Assembly: GCA_963813355.1 (NCBI GenBank)
Contig: CAWEYS010000021.1
Location: 79,455-143,454 of the forward strand
Direction of reading: 5' to 3'
DNA length: 64,000 nt
DNA from: DATAGF01 sp963813355
Lineage (GTDB): Bacteria; Actinomycetota; Thermoleophilia; Miltoncostaeales; Miltoncostaeaceae
Both the position numbers and the translations under genes were made by a program. The notes beneath the pieces were generated by a model that ran no database searches, was not told the DNA's origin, and worked only from the letters and a program-made list of their open reading frames with translations. Of this stretch, positions 54,874 to 62,027 are shown piece after piece (the first letter of the stretch is position 1; every line of letters begins with the position of its first letter).

Positions 54874-55850
54874 CGAGCGCAGCCGCCGTCCCGGCCATCC
54901 GCCCGCTCGCCCCCATGCTCGAGCTGTGCGAGGAGCGCCTGCGCCGCGCGGTGGACGGCCACGCGAGCGAGGTCGTCCGGCCGGCCGCCGACACGCTCGC
55001 GGCGGGCGGCAAGCGCGTGCGCCCGCTGCTCGTCTTCTGCGCCGCCCCCCGGCCCGCGCTCGAGGACCCGGCGGTGCTCGAGGACCTGCTCGCGGCCGCC
55101 TCGGCGGTCGAGCTGGTGCACATGGCGACGCTGGTCCACGACGACCTCCTGGACGGCGCCACGATGCGCCGCGGCCGGCCCACGGTCGCCCGCGAGCTCG
55201 GCGCCGAGAGGGCCGTCAGCACCGGCGACTACCTGTTCGCCCGCGCCTTCGCCGAGCTCACGCGCACCCGCTCGGCGGCAGCCGTGCAGGCGCTGGCGGG
55301 GGCGGCGCTCGACCTCTCCCGCGGCGAGATGGCCCAGCAGCGGGCGGCCTTCGACCTCAGCCTCACCGAGGAGGCGTACCTGGCGCGCTGCCGGCGCAAG
55401 ACCGCGGCGCTCTTCTCGGCGGCGTGCCGGCTCGGCGCCCTGATCGGCGGGGCGGGCCCGCAGGCCACCGCGCGGCTGGCCGCCTTCGGCGAGAACGTCG
55501 GCATGGCCTTCCAGATCTTCGACGACATCCTCGACCTGGCCGGAGCGCCCGCGACCACGGGCAAGCGCCGGGGCACCGACCTGTGCGACGGCACGGTCAC
55601 GCTGCCGGTGATCATCGCCCTGCAGCTCGAGCCCGCGCTGCGGCCCCACGTGGCCGACGCCTGCGAGGGGCCGGAGCTGGAGCACCTCTGCGACCGCCTC
55701 GCCGCGCACCCCGCGCTGGAGATCGCGCGCGAGCGCGCCCTGGCCTTCGTGGCGGCCGCCCGCCGGGCCGTCGAGGAGGGGCCATGCGACGGCGCGGACG
55801 TCGCCGCCCTGCGCGAGATCGCCGACGGCGTGGTGGACCGCTTCTCGTGA
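54870..55850 (+). CDS. Long-chain polyprenyl diphosphate synthase
   Basis: A 326-residue trans-prenyltransferase. First Asp-rich motif HDDLLDGATMRRGRPT, second FQIFDDILDLAG; GGKRVRPLL, STGDYLFARAFA and KTAALFSAACRLGA are standard. In the position just before the first motif it has the small residues (VHMATLV) typical of enzymes that make long chains. Probably supplies the hepta- to nonaprenyl tail of menaquinone, given its place between ubiE and mqnA. GTG start in an overlap with ubiE. Confidence 0.92.
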   Translation: MTSAAAVPAIRPLAPMLELCEERLRRAVDGHASEVVRPAADTLAAGGKRVRPLLVFCAAPRPALEDPAVLEDLLAAASAVELVHMATLVHDDLLDGATMRRGRPTVARELGAERAVSTGDYLFARAFAELTRTRSAAAVQALAGAALDLSRGEMAQQRAAFDLSLTEEAYLARCRRKTAALFSAACRLGALIGGAGPQATARLAAFGENVGMAFQIFDDILDLAGAPATTGKRRGTDLCDGTVTLPVIIALQLEPALRPHVADACEGPELEHLCDRLAAHPALEIARERALAFVAAARRAVEEGPCDGADVAALREIADGVVDRFS

Positions 55851-56401
55851 GCGCCACGCTCGAGGAGCTGGCCGCCCTGCTGGCCGCGCGCGACCCCCTG
55901 GCGGCCGCCCGCGCGGCGGGCGCGGGCCCGGGAGGCGAGGTGGTCGTCGAGCGCGGCCCGGCCCCGGCCGGCCTCCTCGTCGACGGCGACGAGGAGGGGC
56001 CGGTCGACGCGCACGCGGCCGCTCACGCCGAGGGCCGCCCGAGCGAGGCCGCCGTGGCCTACGGGGCCGGCCGCGAGCCGGCCGCCGTCGCCGAGCGCAT
56101 CGACGCCCTCGCGCGCGTCGCCCGGCAGACCGGCCTCCTGCGCGCGGTGTGCCCGGTGCCCGGCGACGGCACCGAGGACCGCCCCGGCTCCTGGGGGGTC
56201 GAGGACCTCACGGTCATCGCCGTGTGCCGCCTGGCGATGCCGGCCGGCGTCGCCGTGCGGCCCCACTGGCGGCGGCTCGGCCCCGCCGCCTGCCAGATCG
56301 CGGTGGCCTTCGGGGCGACCGGCTGGCGCATCCCGGCCGACGACCGCGCCGACGCGGCCGGGCTGGCGGCCGCCGTGGGCGCCGAGGCGGTGCCCGGATG
56401 A
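55847..56401 (+). CDS. MqnE/CofH-like C-terminal domain protein without the radical-SAM core
   Basis: A 184-residue protein whose second half, from about residue 115 (SWGVEDLTVIAVCRLAMP), then RPHWRRLGPAACQIAVAFGA and TGWRIP, resembles the C-terminal domain of aminofutalosine synthase MqnE and related CofH/MqnC proteins. The resemblance covers only the domain after the radical-SAM barrel. There is no CxxxCxxC cluster motif. It overlaps the polyprenyl synthase by GTGA and mqnA by ATGA, so it is in the heart of the futalosine operon. It may be a partner or a remnant. Similarity judged by eye. Confidence 0.6.
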   Translation: MSATLEELAALLAARDPLAAARAAGAGPGGEVVVERGPAPAGLLVDGDEEGPVDAHAAAHAEGRPSEAAVAYGAGREPAAVAERIDALARVARQTGLLRAVCPVPGDGTEDRPGSWGVEDLTVIAVCRLAMPAGVAVRPHWRRLGPAACQIAVAFGATGWRIPADDRADAAGLAAAVGAEAVPG

Positions 56402-57195
56402 GGCGGCTGCGCGTGGGGCGGATCTCGCTGCTCAACATGTACCCGATCTACCACGGCCTCGAGCGCACGGCCGAGCCGATGCTGTCGTTCACCGACGGGG
56501 TGCCGACCGCGCTGAACGACGCCCTGCTGCGCGGCGAGCTCGACGTCTCGGCGGTCTCGTCGATCGCCTACGCGCGCCACGCGTCCGAGCTGTCGCTGCT
56601 GCCCGTGGCGTCGATCACGGCCGACGGCGCGGTCGACTCCATCCAGGTCTTCTCGCGGGTGCCCTTCGAGGAGGTCCGCAGCGTGGCCGTGACCCCGCAC
56701 AGCGCCACCTCGGTCGCGCTGCTGCGCATCCTGCTCGGGCCCGGGGCGCCCTTCGAGCGCCTGTCGGAGCCCGCCGGGGCCGCCCTCGAGCGGTTCGACG
56801 GCGTGCTCCTGATCGGCGACGAGGCGCTCGCCGGCCTGCGCGACGGGCTCGGCGCCCACCGCACGGACCTCGGGGCCCTGTGGCGCCAGCGCACCGGCCG
56901 GCCGATGGTCTTCGCCGTCTGGGCCGCGCGCGCCGACGCCGCCCGCGAGCGCGGCGACGCGCTCGCCGAGCTCTCGGCGATCCTGAGCGACGCCCGCGCC
57001 GCCTACCTGGCCGACCCCGAGGCCGTCGTGGCCGCCGCGGCGGCGCGCTTCCCGTTCCCGGCCGAGTTCATCCGCTCCTACTTCCGGCGGCTGCGCTACG
57101 AGTTCGGACCGCCCGAGCGCATCGGGCTCGAGACCTTCCTGCGCCTGGCCCGCGAGAGCGGCGAGCTCGACGCCGTGCCCCGTCTGGCGGCGTAG
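56398..57195 (+). CDS. mqnA: Chorismate dehydratase MqnA
   Basis: First step of the futalosine menaquinone pathway: chorismate to 3-enolpyruvylbenzoate. The 265-residue periplasmic-binding-protein-like fold shows GRISLLNMYPIYHGL at the N-terminus, LRGELDVSAVSSIAYARH, SVAVTPHSATSVALLRILLG, VLLIGDEAL and RTGRPMVFAVWAAR, all in family order. ATG start overlapping the preceding stop (ATGA). A TAGGAT hexamer overlapping its stop may drive mqnC. Confidence 0.93.
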   Translation: MRRLRVGRISLLNMYPIYHGLERTAEPMLSFTDGVPTALNDALLRGELDVSAVSSIAYARHASELSLLPVASITADGAVDSIQVFSRVPFEEVRSVAVTPHSATSVALLRILLGPGAPFERLSEPAGAALERFDGVLLIGDEALAGLRDGLGAHRTDLGALWRQRTGRPMVFAVWAARADAARERGDALAELSAILSDARAAYLADPEAVVAAAAARFPFPAEFIRSYFRRLRYEFGPPERIGLETFLRLARESGELDAVPRLAA

Positions 57196-57198
57196 GAT
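57193..57198 (+). promoter_or_regulatory. Internal -10 hexamer for mqnC
   Basis: TAGGAT, which includes the mqnA stop TAG, 7 nt before the GTG of mqnC. It would let mqnC be transcribed separately and leaderless. Confidence 0.4.
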
Positions 57199-57205
57199 CG
57201 GTGCC

Positions 57206-58273
57206 GTGACCACCATCGCCCCCCCACGCCGGACCGGCGGGCGCCTGAGCGACGAGGAGGCCCTCGAGCTCCTCGCCTCGCGCGACCTCGTCGCCGTCGG
57301 CGAGGCCGCCTCGCGCGTCCGGGACGCGCAGAACGACCCCGACGTCGTGACCTTCGTGGTCGACCGCAACGTCAACTACACCAACTTCTGCATCACCGAC
57401 TGCGACTTCTGCGCCTTCTACCGCCGGCCGATGGATCCCGAGGGCTACGTCCTGCCCAAGGCGGTGATCTTCCGCAAGATCGAGGAGACCCTCGACCTCG
57501 GGGGCACGGCCCTGCTGCTCCAGGGCGGGCATCACCCGAACCTGCGCATCGAGTGGTACGAGGACCTCTTCTCGGACATCAAGGCGCGCTACCCGATCCA
57601 CCTCCACGCGCTGTCGCCGTCGGAGATCCAGCACATCGCCAACGTGTCCCGCATCGGTCTCGACGAGACGATGGAGCGCCTGCGCGCGGCCGGCCACGAC
57701 TCCCTGCCCGGGGGCGGGGCCGAGATCCTGGTGGACCGCGTCCGGCAGGTGATCGCGCCGCGCAAGACCACCACCGACGAGTGGCTGGACGTGATGCGGG
57801 CGGCCCACCGGGCCGGCATGTCGACGACCGCCACGATGATGTACGGGACCGTGGACACGGTCGAGGACCGCGTCGAGCACATGCGCCGGCTGCGCGAGGT
57901 GCAGGACGAGACCGGGGGCTTCCGCGCCTTCGTCTGCTGGAGCTACCAGCCGGGCGGCGGCAGCGTCCGCGGGGACGACCACGCCCACACCACGGCCGCC
58001 GACTACCTGATGACCCTGGCCGTCAGCCGCCTCTACCTCGACAACTTCCCCCACTTCCAGTCGTCCTGGGTGACGCAGGGGCTGCGTGTCGGGCAGCTCG
58101 CGCTCGAGTTCGGCTGCGACGACATGGGCTCGATCATGATCGAGGAGAACGTGGTCCGGGCCGCGGGCACGGCCTTCCGGCTGGACACCGAGCGGATGGT
58201 GCGCGCCATCGAGGCGACCGGCCGGCGCGCGGTGCAGCGCGACACGCTCTACCGCGAGGTCAGGAGCTTCTGA
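57206..58273 (+). CDS. mqnC: Dehypoxanthine futalosine cyclase MqnC (radical SAM)
   Basis: Closes the ring of dehypoxanthine futalosine. The 355-residue protein carries the 4Fe-4S motif C62-x3-C66-x2-C69 in FCITDCDFCAFYRR. EGYVLPKAVIFRKIEETL, LLLQGGHHPNLRIEWYEDLF, LHALSPSEIQHIA, GHDSLPGGGAEILVDRVRQ and STTATMMYGTVDT all match MqnC more closely than MqnE. GTG start. Its neighbours mqnA, the MqnE-like ORF and quinone tail genes agree; MqnE and a futalosine hydrolase were not found in the window. Confidence 0.93.
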   Translation: MTTIAPPRRTGGRLSDEEALELLASRDLVAVGEAASRVRDAQNDPDVVTFVVDRNVNYTNFCITDCDFCAFYRRPMDPEGYVLPKAVIFRKIEETLDLGGTALLLQGGHHPNLRIEWYEDLFSDIKARYPIHLHALSPSEIQHIANVSRIGLDETMERLRAAGHDSLPGGGAEILVDRVRQVIAPRKTTTDEWLDVMRAAHRAGMSTTATMMYGTVDTVEDRVEHMRRLREVQDETGGFRAFVCWSYQPGGGSVRGDDHAHTTAADYLMTLAVSRLYLDNFPHFQSSWVTQGLRVGQLALEFGCDDMGSIMIEENVVRAAGTAFRLDTERMVRAIEATGRRAVQRDTLYREVRSF

Positions 58274-58274
58274 G

Positions 58275-58598
58275 GTGACGGAGCTGACCGTCCAGGAGGC
58301 GCACACGGCCTGGAGCGCGGGGGAGCTGGTCATCGTCGACTGCCGCGAGCAGGACGAGCACGACGCGACGCGCATCGACGGGGTGCCGCTGATCCCGATG
58401 AGCGAGTTCCTCGCGCGCGTGGACGAGCTGCCGGAGGACCGGGCGCTCGCGATCATCTGCCGCAGCGGCAGCCGCAGCGGCCAGGTGGCCGACTACCTCA
58501 CCGCCACGGGCGAGCACGGCGAGGTCGCGAACGTGGAGGGCGGCATCATCGCCTGGGCCGCCGAGGGCCTCCCCTACGAGGGCGCCCCTCCTCGTTAA
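58275..58598 (+). CDS. Rhodanese-like domain protein
   Basis: A 107-residue single-domain rhodanese. The active-site loop is CRSGSRSGQ, with the strand before it (ALAIICRSG) and the earlier VIVDCREQDEHDATRI motif. Such proteins move sulfur or act in thiosulfate detoxification; this short form is often linked to redox enzymes. It starts 1 bp after the mqnC stop and shares its end with the minus-strand PPOX gene (overlap of 4 bp). Confidence 0.9.
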   Translation: MTELTVQEAHTAWSAGELVIVDCREQDEHDATRIDGVPLIPMSEFLARVDELPEDRALAIICRSGSRSGQVADYLTATGEHGEVANVEGGIIAWAAEGLPYEGAPPR

Positions 58599-59077
58599 CG
58601 GCGCAGCCGGCGCACCGGCTCGCCGGGGCGCCAGATCTCGATGTCGAGGTGGTCGGGCGGGTCGCCGCCGAGCGCCACGACCAGGACCTCGGTGAGGTCG
58701 GCGCGGTAGAGGTGCCACGGCCCGCTGGGCACGTGCTCCTGCCCCTCCATCGCCCGCGCCACCAGCTCGGGGTCGCCGACGTCCTCCTCCACGGCCCGGC
58801 CCGACACGGAGGCGTCGCCGGCCCACTCCGGCGGGTCGGCCGAGGCGGTGTGCAGCGCGAAGCGCGGGTCGCGCCGCAGGTCGCGCGACCGCGCCGAGCG
58901 CCACATCGAGCCGAACCACAGCTCGCCGGCCGCGATCCAGGCCTCGTTGCCCGAGATGCGCGGCGCGCCGTCGGCGCGGACCGTCGCCAGGGTCTTGTGC
59001 ACGCCGGCCTCCAGGCGGCCGCGCACCCTCTCCGCCAGCCCGGGCTCGGCGGCCGCGAACTCGGACCAGGACGCCAT
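58595..59077 (-). CDS. Pyridoxamine 5'-phosphate oxidase-family (flavin or F420-binding split barrel) protein
   Basis: A 160-residue split-barrel protein. The strand pattern ATVRADGAPRISG followed by LWFGSMWRSARSRDLRRDP and FALHTAS is typical of the PPOX-like superfamily, where many actinobacterial members bind F420 or FMN. The C-terminal LTEVLVVALGGDPPDHLDIE strand completes the barrel. Substrate unknown. ATG at 59077 with a leaderless-type promoter. Confidence 0.85.
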   Translation of the reverse strand: MASWSEFAAAEPGLAERVRGRLEAGVHKTLATVRADGAPRISGNEAWIAAGELWFGSMWRSARSRDLRRDPRFALHTASADPPEWAGDASVSGRAVEEDVGDPELVARAMEGQEHVPSGPWHLYRADLTEVLVVALGGDPPDHLDIEIWRPGEPVRRLRR

Positions 59078-59085
59078 CGGCCGGG

Positions 59086-59091
59086 ATGCTA
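59086..59091 (-). promoter_or_regulatory. Leaderless-type -10 hexamer for the PPOX-family gene
   Basis: TAGCAT on the minus strand, 8 nt before the ATG at 59077. Confidence 0.45.
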
Positions 59092-59105
59092 CCCCCGGCC
59101 GGGGC

Positions 59106-59564
59106 TCAGAAGTCCATCGGCTCGATCAGGTCGAGCTTGATCGCGTCGATCATCCGCTCGACCGCGGCTTCCATGTTGGCGCGGGTGGTGTCGCGGAGCG
59201 CGACCAGGAGGGTCTCGGTGCCCTCGTTCAGCGCGTCGTCGAATTGGCCGAGCTCCTCGTCGCCGAACTCGCCGACGTGCCGCCACTCGCAGTTGGGGCA
59301 CCGGCGCTCGACCGTCCAGCTCGTGCCCGACGACTCCTCCCACTGCACCGGGTAGACGAGGTCGCTCGCGCAGGCGGGGCAGGTGTGCAGCAGCGGCGCG
59401 GGAGCGGCGTCGTCGGCCGCCTCGTCCTCGGGCGCCTCGAGCGCGCGCTGCACCGCCTCGGCAGAGAGGCCCGCGACCTCGCTCTCCCCCGGCTCGGTGA
59501 AGTACACGATCTCGATCACGCGACCACCGGGGAGCGAGATCTTCTTGGTCCGATATCCCCTCAT
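59106..59564 (-). CDS. Zinc-ribbon protein of unknown function
   Basis: A 152-residue acidic protein. The centre holds two CxxC pairs, TCPACASDLV and RCPNCEWRH, 27 residues apart, with an intervening beta strand; together they form a probable zinc ribbon. The N-terminus (RGYRTKKISLPGGRVIEIVYF) is a beta strand followed by an acidic linker (EDEAADDAAPAP), and the C-terminus is a long helix (TTRANMEAAVERMIDAI). Start taken as ATG 59564. The charge and the zinc ribbon could suit binding to RNA, protein or a polymerase; no family recognised. Confidence 0.65.
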   Translation of the reverse strand: MRGYRTKKISLPGGRVIEIVYFTEPGESEVAGLSAEAVQRALEAPEDEAADDAAPAPLLHTCPACASDLVYPVQWEESSGTSWTVERRCPNCEWRHVGEFGDEELGQFDDALNEGTETLLVALRDTTRANMEAAVERMIDAIKLDLIEPMDF

Positions 59565-59608
59565 CGGACCTCGTATCGGCCCGGATGCGACGGACTTGAG
59601 GCTTCGTG

Positions 59609-60658
59609 TCAGGCCGGCGCGAACGCCGCCTCCGCCACCCTGTCGGCCTCGAAGGAGGAGCGCACCAGCGGCCCGGCCTCGACGTGCGCCAGCCCCAGGG
59701 CCCGGCCGGCCTCGGCGAGCGCCGGGTACTCGGCCGGCGCGTAGTAGCGCGCGACCGGCAGGTGGGAGGGCGAGGGGCGGAGGTACTGGCCCACGGTCAC
59801 GAGATCGCAGCCCACCGAGGCGAGGTCGGCGAAGACCCGCGCCACCTCGGGGAGGCCCTCGCCGAGGCCCACCATGATCCCGCTCTTGGTCGTCAGGCCG
59901 GAGGCCGCCGAGCGGGCCAGCAGCTCCAGCGTGCGCTCGTAGCGCGCGCCCGGGCGCACGCGCCCGTACAACCGCGGCACGGTCTCGGTGTTGTGGTTGA
60001 GGACGTCGGGGGCGGCCTCGATGATCGTCTCGAGCGCCTCCCACCCGCCGCGCAGGTCGGGGATGAGCACCTCGACCCGGGTCTCGGGCAGGCGGTCGCG
60101 GAGCGCGGCGATGACCGCCGCGAAGTGGGCCGCGCCGCCGTCGGGCAGGTCGTCGCGGGCCACCGCGGTGACGACCACGAACCGCAGCCCCATCGCCGCG
60201 GCCGCCTCGGCCACGCGGGCCGGCTCGCCGGGGTCGGGCGGCCCGAGGGGCCGCGCCGTCACCACGTTGCAGAAGCGGCACCCGCGGGTGCAGCGGCTCC
60301 CGGCGATCATGAAGGTGGCCGTCCCGCGCGACCAGCAGCGGCCGATGTTGGGGCAGGCGGCCTCCTCGCAGACCGTGACCAGGTCGGCCGAGCGCATCAG
60401 GGCCTTCGTCTGCACGAAGCCGCCCGAGAGCGGGTTCTTGGCCGCGACCCAGCGGGGCAGGCGCCGGCGGGAGCACAGCTGGGCCAGCTCGTCCGGTGCG
60501 ACGTCCACCGGCTCCAGGGCCTCGGCGGGGCCCTCGCCGATCAGCCGCCCGCCCAGCAGCACGTCGGGCACGTGACCGGCCGCGCGCGCGGCGGCGACCT
60601 CGTCCGGGGTCGGCCCGCCGGGCACCTCGTCGACCCGGAACGCGCGCTCGCCGACCAT
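59609..60658 (-). CDS. lipA: Lipoyl synthase (radical SAM)
   Basis: Inserts two sulfurs into octanoyl groups of lipoyl domains. The 349-residue protein has both clusters: the auxiliary cluster ligands in CEEAACPNIGRCW and the radical-SAM ligands in CTRGCRFCNV. RSSF near the C-terminus supplies the serine that binds the auxiliary cluster. VLNHNTETVPRLY and GLGEGLPEV are also diagnostic. An N-terminal region of about 60 residues before RLPRWVAAKNP is longer than in most LipA proteins. ATG start with a leaderless-type promoter. No lipB nearby. Confidence 0.96.
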   Translation of the reverse strand: MVGERAFRVDEVPGGPTPDEVAAARAAGHVPDVLLGGRLIGEGPAEALEPVDVAPDELAQLCSRRRLPRWVAAKNPLSGGFVQTKALMRSADLVTVCEEAACPNIGRCWSRGTATFMIAGSRCTRGCRFCNVVTARPLGPPDPGEPARVAEAAAAMGLRFVVVTAVARDDLPDGGAAHFAAVIAALRDRLPETRVEVLIPDLRGGWEALETIIEAAPDVLNHNTETVPRLYGRVRPGARYERTLELLARSAASGLTTKSGIMVGLGEGLPEVARVFADLASVGCDLVTVGQYLRPSPSHLPVARYYAPAEYPALAEAGRALGLAHVEAGPLVRSSFEADRVAEAAFAPA

Positions 60659-60664
60659 GTCCCA

Positions 60665-60670
60665 AAGGTA
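60665..60670 (-). promoter_or_regulatory. Leaderless-type -10 hexamer for lipA
   Basis: TACCTT on the minus strand. Its last T is 7 nt before the ATG at 60658. Confidence 0.5.
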
Positions 60671-60689
60671 CCAATGCGCCGTCTGCGCT

Positions 60690-60710
60690 CGCCGCCTCTC
60701 ACGGGCGGCG
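60690..60710. repeat. R1-like hairpin alone
   Basis: CGCCGCC-TCTCACG-GGCGGCG, the same 5' hairpin as in repeat R1 (GCCGCCTCT, GGGCGGC), here without the rest of the element, between the divergent lipA and dcd genes. It could be coincidence in such GC-rich DNA. Confidence 0.35.
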
Positions 60711-60727
60711 ATGCTCGACGGCTCGGA

Positions 60728-60733
60728 TACACT
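60728..60733 (+). promoter_or_regulatory. Leaderless-type -10 hexamer for dcd
   Basis: TACACT, 8 nt before the GTG at 60742. Confidence 0.45.
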
Positions 60734-60741
60734 CGCCGACC

Positions 60742-61305
60742 GTGGTCCTGTCCGACCGAACCATCCGGGAGCAGCTCGCCTCCGGGCGGCTGGTCATCGA
60801 GCCGTTCGACGAGAGGCTGTTACAGCCGTCGTCGGTTGACGTCCGCGTCGCCGACCGGTTCCGCGTGTTCCACAACAACCGCCGCGCGTTCATCGACGTG
60901 CGCGAGCCGTCCGACGACCTCACCGAGGTCGTCGCCGTCGCCCCGGGCGACCGCTTCATCCTGCACCCGGGCGAGTTCGTCCTCGGCTCGACCCTCGAGC
61001 GCGTCGCGCTGCCGGACGACCTGGTGGCGCGGCTGGAGGGCAAGTCGAGCCTCGGGCGGCTGGGCCTGCTGATCCACTCCACCGCCGGCTACGTCGACCC
61101 CGGCTTCGACGGCACCATCACGCTCGAGCTGTCGAACGTCGCCAAGCTGCCGATCTCGATCCACCCCGGGATGGCGATCGGGCAGATCTCCTTCCTCCAG
61201 ATGACGACGCCCGTGGACGCCCCCTACCGTGGCAAGTACCAGGGCCAGAGCGGCCCCACGGCGAGCGCCTTCCACCGCGAGTTCGAGCGGGGCGGCCCCT
61301 CCTAG
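60742..61305 (+). CDS. dcd: dCTP deaminase
   Basis: Deaminates dCTP to supply dUTP/dUMP for thymidylate synthesis. The 187-residue trimeric-fold protein has SSVDVRVADRFRVF near the N-terminus, EGKSSLGRLGLLIHSTAG and DPGFDGTITLELSN, with the catalytic Glu in TLELSN, and YRGKYQGQSGPTASAF at the end. The Gln/Ser loop is compatible with either the mono- or bifunctional (dUMP-forming) type. GTG start. Its stop lies in CCTAGG, where the minus-strand gene also ends. Confidence 0.95.
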   Translation: MVLSDRTIREQLASGRLVIEPFDERLLQPSSVDVRVADRFRVFHNNRRAFIDVREPSDDLTEVVAVAPGDRFILHPGEFVLGSTLERVALPDDLVARLEGKSSLGRLGLLIHSTAGYVDPGFDGTITLELSNVAKLPISIHPGMAIGQISFLQMTTPVDAPYRGKYQGQSGPTASAFHREFERGGPS

Positions 61306-61727
61306 GAGATGCGGCGGCGCCCCGACGCCGGGCGCAGCCAGGAGTTGGCGATGAACCCGCCCAGCAGGGCGAAGCCGAGCGCCCAGAGCGCCGCGATCGC
61401 CCAGTCCCTGGCGCCCCCGGCGACCAGGTCCGGCGCGTCGGGCCCGCCGAGGCGCTGGATGATCCGCGCCGCCAGGATGAAGCAGGCGTGGATGACGTAG
61501 GCGGCGACCCAGGCGGCGAACGCGTGGAAGGGCCGCCGGGCCGCCGCGCGGACGGCCGCCAGGAACCCGCCCAGGCCGAACGAGAGCGCCGCCGCCGTGA
61601 GCCGGGCGGGCCAGTCCCGGCCCGAGCCGGCCATGAGGCCGATGGAGGCGATGAGGCCTCCCCAGACCGCGGCGATGAGATCGAGCCGCTGGGCGACGTT
61701 GGACCGTCGGGGACTCAGCGGCGCCAC
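61302..61727 (-). CDS. Four-helix integral membrane protein, unknown function
   Basis: A 141-residue hydrophobic protein with four membrane helices (about residues 18-34, 43-62, 68-90 and 108-128). The first helix starts LDLIAAVWGGLIASIGL; Trp and His residues (RPFHAF, YVIHACF) are conserved-looking but not diagnostic. GTG start with a leaderless-type promoter. Divergent from tatA, tail to tail with dcd. No family recognised. Confidence 0.65.
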   Translation of the reverse strand: MAPLSPRRSNVAQRLDLIAAVWGGLIASIGLMAGSGRDWPARLTAAALSFGLGGFLAAVRAAARRPFHAFAAWVAAYVIHACFILAARIIQRLGGPDAPDLVAGGARDWAIAALWALGFALLGGFIANSWLRPASGRRRIS

Positions 61728-61733
61728 GCGACC

Positions 61734-61739
61734 ATGCTA
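61734..61739 (-). promoter_or_regulatory. Leaderless-type -10 hexamer, minus strand
   Basis: TAGCAT on the minus strand; its last T is 7 nt before the GTG at 61727. It overlaps by two bases a plus-strand TACCCT at 61738-61743, so the two divergent promoters cannot be used at the same time. Confidence 0.4.
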
Positions 61740-61789
61740 CCCTCACGCGTGGCGGCGACTGTCGTCGCACCCCTTTCAAGGAGGCCGTC

Positions 61790-61993
61790 GTGCCGTTCGG
61801 CATCGGGCCGCTCGAGCTGGTCATCGTCCTGCTCATCCTGCTCGTCATCTTCGGAGCCAAGCGGCTGCCGGAGATCGGCCGCAGCCTGGGATCCAGCGCC
61901 CGCGAGTTCAAGTCCGGGATCACCGGCGACAAGAACGACGCCGATGGCGAGGCGATCAGCGGCCCCAAGCAGGAGGACGGCAAGAGCGGCTGA
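61790..61993 (+). CDS. tatA: Twin-arginine translocase subunit TatA
   Basis: A 67-residue protein: short outer N-terminus (MPFGIGPLELVIV), one membrane helix, hinge FGAKRLPEIGRSLGSS, amphipathic helix and acidic tail (DKNDADGEA). This is the TatA/E layout. GTG start preceded by AAGGAGG, 5-6 nt upstream, one of the few textbook ribosome binding sites here. TatC is not in the window. Confidence 0.95.
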   Translation: MPFGIGPLELVIVLLILLVIFGAKRLPEIGRSLGSSAREFKSGITGDKNDADGEAISGPKQEDGKSG

Positions 61994-62027
61994 GCCCGGG
62001 GCCGCCCGCGTCTGGCGGGCCGCTTGG

